Shown here: piece by piece, positions 28,187 to 38,247 of the stretch
Numbering within the stretch: position 1 is the stretch's first letter
How the letters are laid out: the number at the start of each line of letters is the position of its first letter
DNA from: Pseudomonas sp. GM80
GTDB taxonomy: Bacteria; Pseudomonadota; Gammaproteobacteria; Pseudomonadales; Pseudomonadaceae
Reading direction: 5' to 3'
DNA length: 64,000 bases
NCBI RefSeq assembly: GCF_000282515.1
Contig: NZ_AKJD01000146.1
Span: forward strand, 1-64,000
The notes under the pieces: model-generated
The model's input: only the letters and a program-made list of their open reading frames with translations
What the model was told of the DNA's origin: nothing
Databases searched by the model: none
Position numbers and translations under genes: made by a program

Positions 28187-29563
28187 ATGAAAATCATCAT
28201 CCTCGGTGCGGGACAGGTCGGCGGTTCGCTGGCCGAGCATTTGGCCAGCGAGGCCAACGACATTACCGTCGTCGACACCGACGGCGAACGCCTGCGCGAC
28301 CTCGGCGACCGCCTCGACATCCGCACCATCCAGGGCCGTGGCTCGTTGCCGTCGGTATTGCGCCAGGCCGGCGCGGATGATGCCGACATGCTGGTGGCCG
28401 TGACCAACAGCGACGAAACCAACATGGTCGCCTGCCAGGTCGCTCACACGCTGTTCCACACCCCGACGAAAATCGCCCGGGTGCGCGAAGCGTCCTACCT
28501 GAACCGCGAAGAGCAACTGTTCCAGAACGAAGCGATTCCGGTCGACGTGCTGATCAGCCCCGAGCAAGTGGTGACCAACTACATCAAGCGCCTGATCGAG
28601 TATCCGGGTGCGTTGCAGGTCATCGACTTCGCCGAGGGCCAGGCGCAACTGGTGGCGGTGCGCGCGTATTACGGCGGGCCGCTGGTCGGTCAGCAACTGC
28701 GGCAGTTGCGTGAGCACATGCCGAATGTCGAAACCCGCGTGGCGGCGATCTTCCGCCGCGACCGACCGATCCTGCCGCAGGGCGACACGGTGATCGAGGC
28801 CGACGACGAAGTCTTCTTCATCGCCGCCCGTGAGAATATTCGCGCGGTGATGAGCGAAATGCGCCGTCTCGACGAAACATACAAGCGCATTGTCATTGCC
28901 GGCGGCGGGCAGATCGGTGAGCGTCTGGCCGAGGCCATCGAAAGCCGTTATCAGGTGAAGATTATCGAGATGAACCCGGCGCGCTGCCGCTACCTCTCCG
29001 ACACCCTCGACAGCACCGTGGTGTTGCAGGGCAGCGCGTCCGACCGCGATTTGCTGCTGGAAGAGAACATCGCCGACGCCGATATCTTCCTCGCCCTGAC
29101 CAACGATGACGAAGCCAACATCATGTCGTCGCTGCTGGCGAAACGGCTGGGGGCGAAGAAGGTCATGACGATCATCAACAACCCGGCCTACGTCGACCTG
29201 ATTCAGGGCGGCGACATCGACATTGCCATCAGCCCGCAACTGGCGACCATCGGCACCCTGCTGGCCCACGTGCGTCGTGGCGATATCGTCAGCGTGCACT
29301 CATTGCGGCGCGGTGCGGCGGAAGCCATCGAGGCAATTGCCCACGGTGATGCGAAGTCGAGCAAAGTGATTGGTAAACCGATCGAGAAAATCGGCCTGCC
29401 GCCGGGCACCACGATTGGCGCGGTAATCCGCAACGAACAAGTGATCATCGCCCACGACCACACGGTGATCGAAGCGGGCGACCATGTGATTCTGTTCCTT
29501 GTGGATAAAAAGCATATTCGTGATGTGGAGAAGCTGTTTCATGTGGGGTTGAGCTTCTTCTGA
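28187..29563 (+). CDS. trkA: Trk potassium uptake regulatory subunit TrkA
   Basis: Peripheral NAD(H)-binding subunit that gates the TrkH/TrkG K+ channel. The 458 residues hold two tandem RCK units. TrkA-N dinucleotide folds start with [17 protein letters not shown] (residue 2) and [17 protein letters not shown] (about 233), and each is followed by a TrkA-C domain (about 140-220 and 370-455). The membrane partner TrkH is not in this window. It is 22 bp after rsmB, as in other pseudomonads. Confidence 0.95.
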   Translation: MKIIILGAGQVGGSLAEHLASEANDITVVDTDGERLRDLGDRLDIRTIQGRGSLPSVLRQAGADDADMLVAVTNSDETNMVACQVAHTLFHTPTKIARVREASYLNREEQLFQNEAIPVDVLISPEQVVTNYIKRLIEYPGALQVIDFAEGQAQLVAVRAYYGGPLVGQQLRQLREHMPNVETRVAAIFRRDRPILPQGDTVIEADDEVFFIAARENIRAVMSEMRRLDETYKRIVIAGGGQIGERLAEAIESRYQVKIIEMNPARCRYLSDTLDSTVVLQGSASDRDLLLEENIADADIFLALTNDDEANIMSSLLAKRLGAKKVMTIINNPAYVDLIQGGDIDIAISPQLATIGTLLAHVRRGDIVSVHSLRRGAAEAIEAIAHGDAKSSKVIGKPIEKIGLPPGTTIGAVIRNEQVIIAHDHTVIEAGDHVILFLVDKKHIRDVEKLFHVGLSFF

Positions 29564-29592
29564 TCCGAAACTTTCTGTGTCTGTTATGGCCT

Positions 29593-29685
29593 CATCGCTG
29601 GCAAGCCAGCTCCCACAGGGATCTTCGGTGTACATCACATTTGTGAACAACCCAAAACCCTGTGGGAGCTGGCTTGCCAGCGATG
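29593..29685. repeat. REP palindrome, family C
   Basis: CATCGCTGGCAAGCCAGCTC and its reverse complement, with CCCACAGG / CCTGTGGG inner arms. It separates trkA from the TPR gene. Confidence 0.9.
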
Positions 29686-29731
29686 GCGGCGCCACAAATC
29701 TCCCCTGACACACCCGAAAAGGAATCCACCA

Positions 29732-30046
29732 ATGCTCGAATCCCTGGAAAAAATGCTCGCCAAGGGTGTGGATAACTCTCTGCTGCGCTTCGGCCTGGGC
29801 AAGGGCTATCTGGATCTGGGCGAAAACGCCAAGGCCGCCGAGCATTTCCAGCGCTGCGTCGGCTTTGATCCCAAGTACTCGGGCGCGTGGAAACTGTTAG
29901 GCAAGGCGCAACTGGCGCTGGGCGACACTGCCGCCGCACGTCAGGCGTGGGAACAAGGTCTGGAAGCCGCCCGCGCCCATGGCGACAAGCAGGCCGAGAA
30001 GGAAATGACGGTGTTTCTGAAGAAACTCGATCGTCAGGCGCTGTAA
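29732..30046 (+). CDS. Small tetratricopeptide-repeat protein
   Basis: A 104-residue all-helical protein with two to three TPR units: about 18-50 (LRFGLGKGYLDLGENAKAAEHFQRCV) and about 52-84 (YSGAWKLLGKAQLALGDTAAARQAWEQGL). No signal peptide or catalytic domain. Probably a cytosolic protein-interaction module; partner unknown. It converges with the PilZ gene with a 4-bp gap. Confidence 0.8.
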   Translation: MLESLEKMLAKGVDNSLLRFGLGKGYLDLGENAKAAEHFQRCVGFDPKYSGAWKLLGKAQLALGDTAAARQAWEQGLEAARAHGDKQAEKEMTVFLKKLDRQAL

Positions 30047-30050
30047 GGTT

Positions 30051-30290
30051 TTACAGAAACCGCAGGCCGATGCCTTCCGCATCGACCGTCACCACTTCCA
30101 TTCGCACCCGTGGCGCGCCTGTGGGTAAGTCCTGCACCTGGCCATAGACGACCGCGCCTTTGGGCAACGACGCCAGGCTCGGATGCTGCACATAGACCCC
30201 GGTTGGCGACAGATTGCGGGTTTGCCCGAGGCATTCGCCGAGGCTGTCGTGGGTGATTTTGATGCGGAAGGATTTGCGGTGTTCGGACAT
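30051..30290 (-). CDS. PilZ-domain protein
   Basis: A 79-residue protein that is little more than one PilZ domain. The family binds cyclic di-GMP through RxxxR and D/NxSxxG motifs; here RKSFRI (residues about 5-10) and NLSPTGVYV (about 25-33, matching NxSxxG) are recognisable. The first motif has only RxxxR (R5-KSF-R9), which is acceptable. The start at 30290 (MSEHRKSFR) is chosen over one 42 bp upstream. Confidence 0.8.
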   Translation of the reverse strand: MSEHRKSFRIKITHDSLGECLGQTRNLSPTGVYVQHPSLASLPKGAVVYGQVQDLPTGAPRVRMEVVTVDAEGIGLRFL

Positions 30291-30334
30291 CTTGGTGCGC
30301 CCTTTTTTGAACGGTTCTGTGGATAACCCCAAGC

Positions 30335-30370
30335 AAGATCAAAAGATCGCAGCCTGCGGCAGCTCCTACA
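30335..30370. repeat. REP unit, family D (reverse orientation)
   Basis: AAGATCAAAAGATCGCAGCC then TGCGGCAGCTCCTACA: the reverse complement of the units at 6301 and 13946, with CAGCCTGCGG in place of CAGCCTTCGG. DnaA-box 9-mers flank it on both sides (30318-30326 and 30373-30381). Confidence 0.85.
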
Positions 30371-30397
30371 AGTTATCCACAGAGTGTGCCAACTTCG

Positions 30398-31285
30398 TCA
30401 GTACCAGCGTTCTTCGCCGGGTGGACGCTTTTTGAAGCGTTTCATGCTCCACATGTACTGGCTCGGATAGGCGGCGACATAGCGCTCGACGACTTTGCTC
30501 ATTGCTGCGCAGGATTCGGCGGTATCGGTGCTGTACATGGCTTCCGGCGCGGCTTCGAGGATCACTTTGTAGCCGGAACCGTCCGGCAGGCGTAGCGCAT
30601 GCAGGAACACGCCGACCGCTTTGCCACCGGCCAACATGTTTGGCACGAACTTGCTGGTCAGCGCCTGCGTGGCGAAGAACGGCACGAAGATCCCGGCGGA
30701 TTCGGCCGGTTCCGGGTCAGCGGGAATGCCCACTGCACCACCTTTGCGCACTTCCTTGATGACGCTGAGGATGCCTTCCTTGGTGGAGGCGGCGACCTTG
30801 TTGCCCAGTTGCACGCGCTGTTTGCGCAACAATTCATCCACAGCCTTGAGCTTCGGCGGGCGGTAGAAAATGATCGGTTTGCACTGGCTGCAATAGAAGT
30901 GGTTGAGCACTTCCCAGTTGCCGAGGTGGCTGGTGATGCCGACCACGCCTTTGCCCGAGGCCAAAGCATCTTTCAGCACGTCGAGGCCTTCGACTTCGCG
31001 CACCAGATCGATTGAGCGCTGCGCCGGCCAGATCCACGCGCAGGCGCTTTCAGTCAGCGACTTGCCGATGTCTTTCAGGCTTTGTCCGACCAGACGCTCA
31101 CGCTCGGCCGGATCCATCTGTGGAAAACATTTGGCGAGGTTGATCCGCACCACGTCGCGGGAGCGGTTGGGGGTTTTCCACATGATCCAGCCAATCGCCG
31201 AACCCACGGCCTGCACGGCCCGCCATGGCAGCAGGGCAAACAGCCGCAGAGCGCCTACCAGCAAGGCGCCTTTAAACTTTTCCAC
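30398..31285 (-). CDS. Lipid A secondary acyltransferase (LpxL/HtrB family)
   Basis: Inner-membrane late acyltransferase of 295 residues that adds a secondary fatty acid (laurate in related pseudomonads) to lipid A. One hydrophobic N-terminal anchor (about 5-35). The catalytic HX4E motif is in TSHLGNWEVLNHFY (about 117-130), with YRPPKLKAVDELL after it. The position next to tag, glyQ and glyS matches the PA0011 locus of P. aeruginosa. Chain specificity cannot be read from sequence. Confidence 0.88.
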   Translation of the reverse strand: MEKFKGALLVGALRLFALLPWRAVQAVGSAIGWIMWKTPNRSRDVVRINLAKCFPQMDPAERERLVGQSLKDIGKSLTESACAWIWPAQRSIDLVREVEGLDVLKDALASGKGVVGITSHLGNWEVLNHFYCSQCKPIIFYRPPKLKAVDELLRKQRVQLGNKVAASTKEGILSVIKEVRKGGAVGIPADPEPAESAGIFVPFFATQALTSKFVPNMLAGGKAVGVFLHALRLPDGSGYKVILEAAPEAMYSTDTAESCAAMSKVVERYVAAYPSQYMWSMKRFKKRPPGEERWY

Positions 31286-31325
31286 AGGTCACTCCTGATC
31301 TTGTGCGGTGCGCGAGGCGGCCATT

Positions 31326-31883
31326 CTAACCGCCGTTGGCGAGCTGCGCGTAGCGGTCGCAATCCTGGGTGTGGTCCATGACCATCCCCGAGGCCTGCAT
31401 CAGCGCGTAGCAAATGGTCGGGCCGACGAACGTGAACCCGGCCTTTTTCAGGGCTTTGCTCATCGCCAGCGCTTCGGCGGTGATCGCCGGGACTTCGCTG
31501 CGATCCTTGAAATGATTGATGATCGGTTGGTCGTTGACGAACGACCAGAGGAAGGCCACCGGATCCTCCAGCGCCAGCCAGGCCTGGGCATTACGCCGGG
31601 CGGCATTGAGTTTGAGGCGGTTGCGTATGATCCCCGGATCGAGCATCAATTCGTCGATTTCGGCGTCGCTCATTTGCGCCACGCGCTGTACGTCAAAGCC
31701 GAACAACACCTCGCGATAACGCTCGCGTTTGCGCAGCACGGTGATCCAGGACAGGCCAGCCTGGAACCCTTCGAGCAAAAGCAACTCGAACAAACCCTGC
31801 GCATCGCGTAGCGGCGTGCCCCACTCCTGGTCGTGATAAGCCATGTACAGCGGATCTTCGGTACACCAAAAGCAGCGTGGCAT
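31326..31883 (-). CDS. tag: DNA-3-methyladenine glycosylase I
   Basis: Excises 3-methyladenine from alkylated DNA. It has 185 residues with the zinc ligands Cys4 and His17 at the N-terminus ([15 protein letters not shown]) and His/Cys in [10 protein letters not shown] near the C-terminus. The core shows [15 protein letters not shown] (about 32-46) with the catalytic Glu. The frame continues open far upstream into the antisense of glyQ, but the ATG at 31883 is the family N-terminus. Divergent from glyQ with an 81-bp gap. Confidence 0.94.
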   Translation of the reverse strand: MPRCFWCTEDPLYMAYHDQEWGTPLRDAQGLFELLLLEGFQAGLSWITVLRKRERYREVLFGFDVQRVAQMSDAEIDELMLDPGIIRNRLKLNAARRNAQAWLALEDPVAFLWSFVNDQPIINHFKDRSEVPAITAEALAMSKALKKAGFTFVGPTICYALMQASGMVMDHTQDCDRYAQLANGG

Positions 31884-31964
31884 AAGGCTCCAGGGGGCGT
31901 GCGCAGCAATGAATCGGGTATACTCCCGCTCTTTAAATCGCAGCCCAAGAAACAGGTGAATTTC

Positions 31965-32918
31965 GTGAGCCAGCCTACGCCAGCCGTGCGTACCTTCCAA
32001 GACTTGATCCTCGCGCTCCAGCAATACTGGGCCGAGCAAGGTTGCGTGGTACTTCAGCCCTACGATATGGAAGTAGGCGCCGGCACTTTCCACACCGCGA
32101 CCTTCCTCCGTGCCATCGGCCCGGAAACCTGGAACGCCGCTTACGTGCAGCCAAGCCGCCGTCCGACTGACGGCCGTTACGGCGAAAACCCGAACCGTCT
32201 GCAGCACTACTATCAGTTCCAGGTCGTGCTCAAGCCGAACCCGGACAACTTTCAGGAACTGTACCTGGGCTCCCTCAAGCATGTCGGCCTCGATCCACTG
32301 GTTCACGACATCCGCTTCGTCGAAGACAACTGGGAATCGCCGACCCTCGGCGCCTGGGGTCTGGGCTGGGAAGTCTGGCTGAACGGCATGGAAGTGACTC
32401 AGTTCACTTACTTCCAGCAGGCGGGCGGCATCGAGTGCTACCCGGTGACCGGCGAGATCACTTACGGTCTCGAGCGTCTGGCCATGTACCTGCAAGGCGT
32501 GGATTCGGTCTACGACCTGGTCTGGGCTGACGGCCCGATGGGCAAAGTCACCTACGGCGACGTGTTCCACCAGAACGAAGTGGAGCAGTCCACTTACAAC
32601 TTCGAACACGCCAACGTCGACAAACTGTTCGAACTGTTCGACTTCTATGAAAGCGAAGCCAAGCGCCTGATCGAACTCGACCAGCCGCTGCCGTTGCCGA
32701 GCTACGAAATGGTCCTGAAGGCGTCGCACACCTTCAACCTGCTGGATGCGCGCCGGGCGATCTCGGTGACCGCGCGTCAGCAATACATTCTGCGCGTACG
32801 CACCCTGGCGCGTTCCGTTGCGCAAGCCTACCTGCTGGCACGCGCCAAGCTGGGCTTCCCGATGGCGACCCCGGATCTGCGTGACGAAGTACTGGCCAAG
32901 CTGGAGGCAGCACAATGA
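31965..32918 (+). CDS. glyQ: Glycyl-tRNA synthetase alpha subunit
   Basis: Catalytic (class II) subunit of the alpha2beta2 enzyme, 317 residues. Characteristic stretches are [17 protein letters not shown] near the N-terminus and [23 protein letters not shown] (about 56-78; split). GTG start at 31965 ([13 protein letters not shown]). In-frame ATG upstream lies inside the tag gene and is not used. A TATACT box (31919-31924) could be its -10. Overlaps glyS by 4 bp. Confidence 0.96.
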   Translation: MSQPTPAVRTFQDLILALQQYWAEQGCVVLQPYDMEVGAGTFHTATFLRAIGPETWNAAYVQPSRRPTDGRYGENPNRLQHYYQFQVVLKPNPDNFQELYLGSLKHVGLDPLVHDIRFVEDNWESPTLGAWGLGWEVWLNGMEVTQFTYFQQAGGIECYPVTGEITYGLERLAMYLQGVDSVYDLVWADGPMGKVTYGDVFHQNEVEQSTYNFEHANVDKLFELFDFYESEAKRLIELDQPLPLPSYEMVLKASHTFNLLDARRAISVTARQQYILRVRTLARSVAQAYLLARAKLGFPMATPDLRDEVLAKLEAAQ

Positions 32919-34969
32919 GTGCGCAAGATTTTCTGGTTGAACTGGGCACCGAAGAACTGCCACCGAAAGCCCTGAACACCCTGGCTGACGCGTTCCTCGC
33001 CGGTATCGACAAGGGCCTGCAAGCCGCTGGCCTGAGCTACGAGACTAAAACCGTCTACGCCGCGCCGCGTCGTCTGGCTGTGCTGATCACCGCGCTGGCC
33101 ACCCAGCAACCGGATCGCAGCATCAACCTCGACGGCCCGCCACGTCAGGCGGCGTTCGACGCTGAAGGCAATCCGACTCAGGCAGCGTTGGGTTTCGCCA
33201 AGAAATGCGGCGTTGATCTGAGCGAAATCGATCAGAGCGGCCCGAAACTGCGTTACAGCCAGAGCATCGCCGGCAAGCCGACCGCGAGCCTGCTGCCAAC
33301 CATCGTCGAAGATTCGCTGAACGACCTGCCGATCCCGAAACGCATGCGTTGGGGTGCGCGCAAGGAAGAGTTCGTGCGTCCGACCCAATGGCTGGTGATG
33401 CTGCTCGGTGACCAGGTCATCGATTGCACCATCCTCGCGCAGAAGGCTGGCCGTGATTCCCGTGGTCACCGTTTCCATCACCCGGAAAGCGTGCGCATCG
33501 GTTCGCCGTCGAGCTACCTCGCCGACCTGCGTGCCGCTTACGTGCTGGCCGACGCCAACGAACGTCGCGAGATCATCAGCAAGCGCACCGAAGAGCTGGC
33601 CACCCGTCAGGAAGGCACGGCAATCGTGCCGCCGGCACTGCTCGACGAAGTGACCGCGCTGGTTGAATGGCCGGTGCCGCTGGTGTGCTCGTTCGAGGAA
33701 CGTTTCCTCGACGTGCCGCAAGAAGCGCTGATCACCACCATGCAGGACAACCAGAAGTACTTCTGCCTGCTGGATGCCGACGGCAAGTTGCTGCCACGTT
33801 TCATCACTGTGGCCAACATCGAAAGCAAAGACCCGCAACAGATCATCGCCGGTAACGAGAAAGTGGTTCGCCCACGTCTGACCGACGCCGAGTTTTTCTT
33901 CAAGCAAGACAAGAAGCAGAAACTCGAAGCCTTCAACGATCGCCTGAAGAACGTGGTGTTCCAGGAAAAACTCGGCAGCGTCTACGACAAGGCTGAGCGC
34001 GTATCGAAACTGGCTGCTTACATCGCCGCTCGCATTGGCGGCAACGCTTCGTGGGCTGCTCGCGCTGGCCTGCTGTCGAAGTGCGACCTGGCCACCGAAA
34101 TGGTCGGCGAGTTCCCGGAGATGCAAGGTGTCGCCGGTTACTACTACGCCCTCAATGACGGCGAGCCGGAAGACGTCGCGCTGGCGCTGAACGAGCAGTA
34201 CATGCCACGCGGTGCCGGTGCTGAACTGCCAGCCACCCTGACCGGTGCCGCCGTTGCGATCGCTGACAAGCTCGACACCCTGGTCGGTATCTTCGGTATC
34301 GGCATGCTGCCAACCGGCAGCAAAGACCCGTACGCCCTACGCCGTGCGGCACTCGGCGTGCTGCGTATCCTCATCGAGAAGAAACTCGACCTCGACCTCA
34401 ACGACGCTGTGGCTTTCGCCGTGAATGCGTTCGGTGCCAAGGTCAAGGCTGCCGGCCTCAACGAGTCCGTGCTGGAATTCATCTTCGACCGTCTGCGTGC
34501 GCGTTATGAAGACGAAGGCGTTGAAGTCGCTACTTACCTGTCGGTACGTGCCCTGAAGCCGGGTTCGGCGCTGGACTTCGACCAGCGTGTGCAAGCGGTG
34601 CAAGCCTTCCGCAAACTGCCGGAAGCGGCTGCGCTGGCGGCGGTGAACAAGCGTGTATCGAACCTGTTGAGCAAACTCGAAGGCGCGGTACCGACCGAAG
34701 TCCAAGCCAAGTATTTCGACAACGCCAACGAGTTCTCGCTGTACTCGGCGATCCAGCAAGCGGATCAGGCCGTACAGCCGATGGCTGCGGCGCGTCAGTA
34801 CAACGAATCGCTGGCACGCCTGGCGGCATTGCGTGAGCCGGTGGATGCGTTCTTCGACGCGGTAATGGTCAATGCCGACGACGCCAATGTGCGGGCCAAC
34901 CGTTACGCGCTGCTGGCGCGTCTGCGTGGTCTGTTCCTCGGCGTTGCCGACATTTCGCTGCTGGGTTGA
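32915..34969 (+). CDS. glyS: Glycyl-tRNA synthetase beta subunit
   Basis: tRNA-binding partner of GlyQ, 684 residues, usual length. It starts [16 protein letters not shown], and the HD-like region and the C-terminal DALR anticodon-binding domain (about 580-675) are in place. Overlap ATGA with glyQ indicates coupled translation for 1:1 stoichiometry. Confidence 0.97.
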   Translation: MSAQDFLVELGTEELPPKALNTLADAFLAGIDKGLQAAGLSYETKTVYAAPRRLAVLITALATQQPDRSINLDGPPRQAAFDAEGNPTQAALGFAKKCGVDLSEIDQSGPKLRYSQSIAGKPTASLLPTIVEDSLNDLPIPKRMRWGARKEEFVRPTQWLVMLLGDQVIDCTILAQKAGRDSRGHRFHHPESVRIGSPSSYLADLRAAYVLADANERREIISKRTEELATRQEGTAIVPPALLDEVTALVEWPVPLVCSFEERFLDVPQEALITTMQDNQKYFCLLDADGKLLPRFITVANIESKDPQQIIAGNEKVVRPRLTDAEFFFKQDKKQKLEAFNDRLKNVVFQEKLGSVYDKAERVSKLAAYIAARIGGNASWAARAGLLSKCDLATEMVGEFPEMQGVAGYYYALNDGEPEDVALALNEQYMPRGAGAELPATLTGAAVAIADKLDTLVGIFGIGMLPTGSKDPYALRRAALGVLRILIEKKLDLDLNDAVAFAVNAFGAKVKAAGLNESVLEFIFDRLRARYEDEGVEVATYLSVRALKPGSALDFDQRVQAVQAFRKLPEAAALAAVNKRVSNLLSKLEGAVPTEVQAKYFDNANEFSLYSAIQQADQAVQPMAAARQYNESLARLAALREPVDAFFDAVMVNADDANVRANRYALLARLRGLFLGVADISLLG

Positions 34970-34979
34970 GGGATTGCTG

Positions 34980-35513
34980 TTGAAACTGCTGATTCTCGAT
35001 CGGGACGGAGTGATCAACTACGACTCCGACGCTTATATCAAGTCAGTGGCGGAGTGGATTCCGTTGCCCGGCTCGATCGAAGCGATTGCGCAGTTGAGCA
35101 AGGCCGGCTGGACGGTGGCGGTCGCCACCAACCAGTCGGGCATTGCTCGCGGCTACTACGACCTCGCCACCCTCGATGCCATGCACGCGCGCTTGCGTGA
35201 GCTGGTCGCGGAGCAGGGCGGTGAGGTCGGGCTGATCGTGTATTGCCCGCATGGGCCGGACGAAGGCTGCGATTGCCGCAAGCCGAAACCGGGGATGTTG
35301 AAAACCATCGCGGCGCATTACGACGTGGAGTTGACGAATGTCTGGTTCGTCGGCGACAGCCTTGGTGACCTGGAGGCGGCCAAAGCCGTCGATTCACAGC
35401 CAGTTTTGGTAAAGACCGGAAAAGGCGCAAAGACTCAGGGCAAAACCCTGCCGGTTGGCACTCTGATTTTTGACGATCTGGCGGCGATTGCCGCAGAACT
35501 TATCCACAACTAG
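34980..35513 (+). CDS. gmhB: D-glycero-beta-D-manno-heptose-1,7-bisphosphate 7-phosphatase
   Basis: HAD-superfamily phosphatase in ADP-heptose synthesis for the LPS inner core. It has 177 residues with the DxDG variant LILDRDGVIN (about 4-13), the second motif VATNQSGIARG (about 49-59), the Cys-rich zinc loop CPHGPDEGCDCRKPKPG (about 91-107) and FVGDSLGDLEAA (about 123-134). Start is TTG at 34980, 7 bp after GAGGG. 10 bp after glyS, same transcript likely. Confidence 0.9.
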   Translation: MKLLILDRDGVINYDSDAYIKSVAEWIPLPGSIEAIAQLSKAGWTVAVATNQSGIARGYYDLATLDAMHARLRELVAEQGGEVGLIVYCPHGPDEGCDCRKPKPGMLKTIAAHYDVELTNVWFVGDSLGDLEAAKAVDSQPVLVKTGKGAKTQGKTLPVGTLIFDDLAAIAAELIHN

Positions 35514-35596
35514 AGTACTTCTGAAGTTCCTGACCAGGGATTGATCGGGAGTGCGCTTGAACACTCGGGCATTGCCCCGTCACGGTAAACGTCACT

Positions 35597-36376
35597 ATGT
35601 CGATACTGCGGGCCATCAGAATTTTTCTCTTTTACCTGCTGCTGGGCACCACTTCCCTGCTGTGGTGCAGTTTGAGTTTTTTCATCGCGCCGTTTCTGCC
35701 GTTCAAGGCGCGTTATCGTTTTATCAACGTGTACTGGTGCCGTTGCGCCTTGTGGTTGACCAAGGTGTTTCTCGGTATCCGTTACGAAATCAAAGGCGCG
35801 GAAAATGTGCCTGACCGGCCCTGCGTGATTCAATCGAACCACCAGAGCACCTGGGAGACGTTCTTTCTCTCTGCTTATTTCTCGCCGCTGAGCCAAGTGC
35901 TTAAACGCGAATTGCTGTACGTGCCGTTTTTCGGCTGGGCAATGGCCATGTTGCGGCCGATCGCGATTGATCGCGACAACCCGAAAGCGGCGCTGAAACA
36001 AGTCGCGGCCAAGGGTGATGAGCTGCTGAAGGACAACGTTTGGGTGCTGATCTTTCCGGAAGGCACTCGGGTGCCGTTTGGCACTGTCGGCAAGTTCTCG
36101 CGCAGTGGTAGCGCTTTGGCGGTGAATGCGGCGCTTCCGGTGCTGCCGATTGCACACAATGCCGGCAAATTCTGGCCGAAAATCGGCTGGGGCAAGAAGT
36201 CCGGCGTGATCACCGTAGTCATCGGTGAACCGATGTACGCCGAAGGTACAGGCCCGCGCGCCATCGCCGAGCTGAACGACCGGGTGCAAGCCTGGAACGA
36301 GAAGACTCAACGCGAAATGGGCTCACTGCCACCGGCCCCGCAGGCACCGGCCGCCAATGATCAGATCGCTGTCTGA
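35597..36376 (+). CDS. plsC: 1-acyl-sn-glycerol-3-phosphate acyltransferase
   Basis: Adds the second acyl chain to lysophosphatidic acid. It has 259 residues with an N-terminal membrane region (about 5-40). The acyltransferase block I is SNHQSTWETFF (His with Glu four residues on, where many family members have Asp), block III is IFPEGTRVPFG (about 150-160) and block IV LPVLPIAHN. It matches PA0005 (LptA) in position. Ends shortly before a bidirectional terminator. Confidence 0.9.
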   Translation: MSILRAIRIFLFYLLLGTTSLLWCSLSFFIAPFLPFKARYRFINVYWCRCALWLTKVFLGIRYEIKGAENVPDRPCVIQSNHQSTWETFFLSAYFSPLSQVLKRELLYVPFFGWAMAMLRPIAIDRDNPKAALKQVAAKGDELLKDNVWVLIFPEGTRVPFGTVGKFSRSGSALAVNAALPVLPIAHNAGKFWPKIGWGKKSGVITVVIGEPMYAEGTGPRAIAELNDRVQAWNEKTQREMGSLPPAPQAPAANDQIAV

Positions 36377-36505
36377 GATTTTGTGGATAACCTGTGTACG
36401 GTTTTGTTGAAAAGGCTTGAATATTGGAATTAAGTGATTGAATTACTTATATATTTCTCAAGATCATAAAACGCTGTAAAACGTGCATAAGTTTTTTTCG
36501 GATGT

Positions 36506-36538
36506 AAAAAAACCGGCTGATATAGCCGGTTTTTTTTG
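36506..36538. terminator. Bidirectional terminator between plsC and the kinase gene
   Basis: A-run, then ACCGGCT-GATAT-AGCCGGT, then a T-run of eight. It works for plsC on the plus strand and for the sensor kinase on the minus strand. The preceding 36377-36505 is AT-rich and otherwise empty apart from one DnaA-box 9-mer (36382-36390). Confidence 0.85.
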
Positions 36539-36545
36539 TGCCTGA

Positions 36546-38078
36546 TCACTCGGCGATCAGCGGCAGTTCCAGCAGGAACGTGGTGCCTTGATCGACCACA
36601 CTCAGGCATTCGATTTTCCCGCCATGGTGATCGATCACTGCTTTGACCATCGACAGCCCCAGGCCCACGCCATCGATGCCCTGAGCCGAGGAAAAACGGC
36701 GGTACTGACTGAACAGATCGGGCAATTCATCGGCGGCGATGCCTTTGCCTTGATCGATCAATTCACAGTGCAACCACTCCTCGCGGCAACAGACGCGCAG
36801 GGTGATCGAGGTGTCGGCCGGGCTGTACTTGATCGCGTTCTCCAAAAGGTTGAACAGCGCGCGGGTCAGCAAGCCTTGGTCAGCATTGATCAGACGTTCC
36901 TGCGATTCCTCATCCATGTCATGCAGGAGGTCGAGGCGTTTCTGCTGGGCGATGGGCAACGCCTGATCCAGCACATCCAGCACCAGCATCGCGAACAGTG
37001 TCGGCTGAAATTGGTAAGTTTCAGACTCGGCTCGCGCCAGCAAAACAAAACCGTCAGTCAAATCCAGCGCGCGACGCACCTGACGTTCGATCTGTTCGAA
37101 CAGCGGTGTATCGGCGCCAGCCTGGTGCCGGTGGACATCGAGCAAGGCAAGGATCGCCGAGTGCGGAGCACGCAGATCGTGCGAGAGGAACCGCAGCAGA
37201 ACTCCGCGTTGCTCCTCGGCGGCCCGTTCGGCGCTGAGGTCGGTCAGGCTGAGCAGCCAGCCGATCGGGGTGTCGCCGTCCACCGGCAGCAACGCGGCAC
37301 GCTCCAAGCGCAGGCTGCGCTCCTTGTTGTCGCGGAATTCAAGCAGCGGCAGGGCGGACAGCGTCGGTCGCGCCGCTGTGGATAATTCCGGATAACCCAG
37401 GCGCGCCAGCTGATCAAGCACGTCATCCCCCACCAGCGCATGATCAAACAGCGCGCGGGACTTGCGGTTACCCAACAGGATCTGCCCCTTGGGATCAGTA
37501 ATCAGCGTGGCGACCGGCAAGTACTCCAGGCCATCGGCAATGAACCGCCGCGTATCGCGGGTGCGGCTCATGGCCTGCTCAAGCGCCATGATCTGGCCCT
37601 GCAGGCGATCAGCGCCGGTGAATTGCGAGCGACGGCGTTCAGGAAACACTTTAGGTTCGCGATCCAGCCGTGCCAGTTCCCAACCAAAGTAGGTCAGCAC
37701 CACGCTTAAGCGCCGCCAATTCCAGATCAGATAACCGAACAACATCCCCAGCACCGCCGGTGTCGGCGACCACCAACGGCGCATTTCCGCTAACCCCGCA
37801 CTGGCCAGCAGCGCGCACGCCATGCCGATCAACGTGATCCAGAGCGCCCAACGCGGACGCCATAACAGCAGGCCAAGACTGCCGGCGACCAAGGCAACCG
37901 ACAACAGGGCGCCGATGGCGGGAGTCGCATCGTGCAAGTTGATCTGCGCGCGATAAGACAGCAGCGCAGTCAGCGGCAACAGCACTAGACTTATCCACAA
38001 CCATTCGCGCACCAATTGGCGAAACAGGCGCTGCACCTGACTCGGCTCTCGGCTTTCACGCCGACGATCGTGGTTCAT
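36546..38078 (-). CDS. Membrane sensor histidine kinase, CHASE2-kinase-like but without a CHASE2 domain
   Basis: 510 residues from the ATG at 38078 (MNHDRRRESRE). Membrane part at about 22-125: a first span (WLWISLVLLPLTALLSY), a very short loop, then about three more spans ending WNWRRLSVVLTYFGWEL. Next a PAS-like domain (about 180-285), the H-box FLSHDLRAPHSAIL with His300, the N-box LFNLLENAIKYSP, then DQGKGIA and GLGLSM. It should autophosphorylate and pass phosphate to the divergent response regulator. An open frame upstream of 38078 reads through the intergenic region and looks non-coding. Confidence 0.85.
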   Translation of the reverse strand: MNHDRRRESREPSQVQRLFRQLVREWLWISLVLLPLTALLSYRAQINLHDATPAIGALLSVALVAGSLGLLLWRPRWALWITLIGMACALLASAGLAEMRRWWSPTPAVLGMLFGYLIWNWRRLSVVLTYFGWELARLDREPKVFPERRRSQFTGADRLQGQIMALEQAMSRTRDTRRFIADGLEYLPVATLITDPKGQILLGNRKSRALFDHALVGDDVLDQLARLGYPELSTAARPTLSALPLLEFRDNKERSLRLERAALLPVDGDTPIGWLLSLTDLSAERAAEEQRGVLLRFLSHDLRAPHSAILALLDVHRHQAGADTPLFEQIERQVRRALDLTDGFVLLARAESETYQFQPTLFAMLVLDVLDQALPIAQQKRLDLLHDMDEESQERLINADQGLLTRALFNLLENAIKYSPADTSITLRVCCREEWLHCELIDQGKGIAADELPDLFSQYRRFSSAQGIDGVGLGLSMVKAVIDHHGGKIECLSVVDQGTTFLLELPLIAE

Positions 38079-38247
38079 GTGGAAAAAGGGCAGGGCAGTG
38101 TGAATGGTTTCATAGGCCACAGGTCTGAGACGTAGACCCGAAGAATCATAGCGGACGTCGACCAACGGCGGGCCGCTTACTTTCACTGCGAGGGCCGAGC
38201 GACTATGGTTGTCCGCCAACTGCCCAAGCAACAAGGAATAACCGCGA
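38079..38247. promoter_or_regulatory. Divergent promoter region of the two-component pair
   Basis: 169 bp between the starts of the kinase (minus) and regulator (plus). It must hold both promoters, but no clear -35/-10 pair or direct-repeat operator is evident to me. Confidence 0.4.

Noticed and set aside
31833-31964. N-terminal extension of GlyQ from an ATG at 31833
   Set aside because: It lies inside tag on the other strand and precedes the TATACT -10 candidate; GlyQ homologues begin near [12 protein letters not shown].
31884-32963. Upstream extension of tag (open to 32963)
   Set aside because: This stretch is the antisense of glyQ; Tag proteins start at MPRCFWC, where the zinc-binding Cys4 is found.
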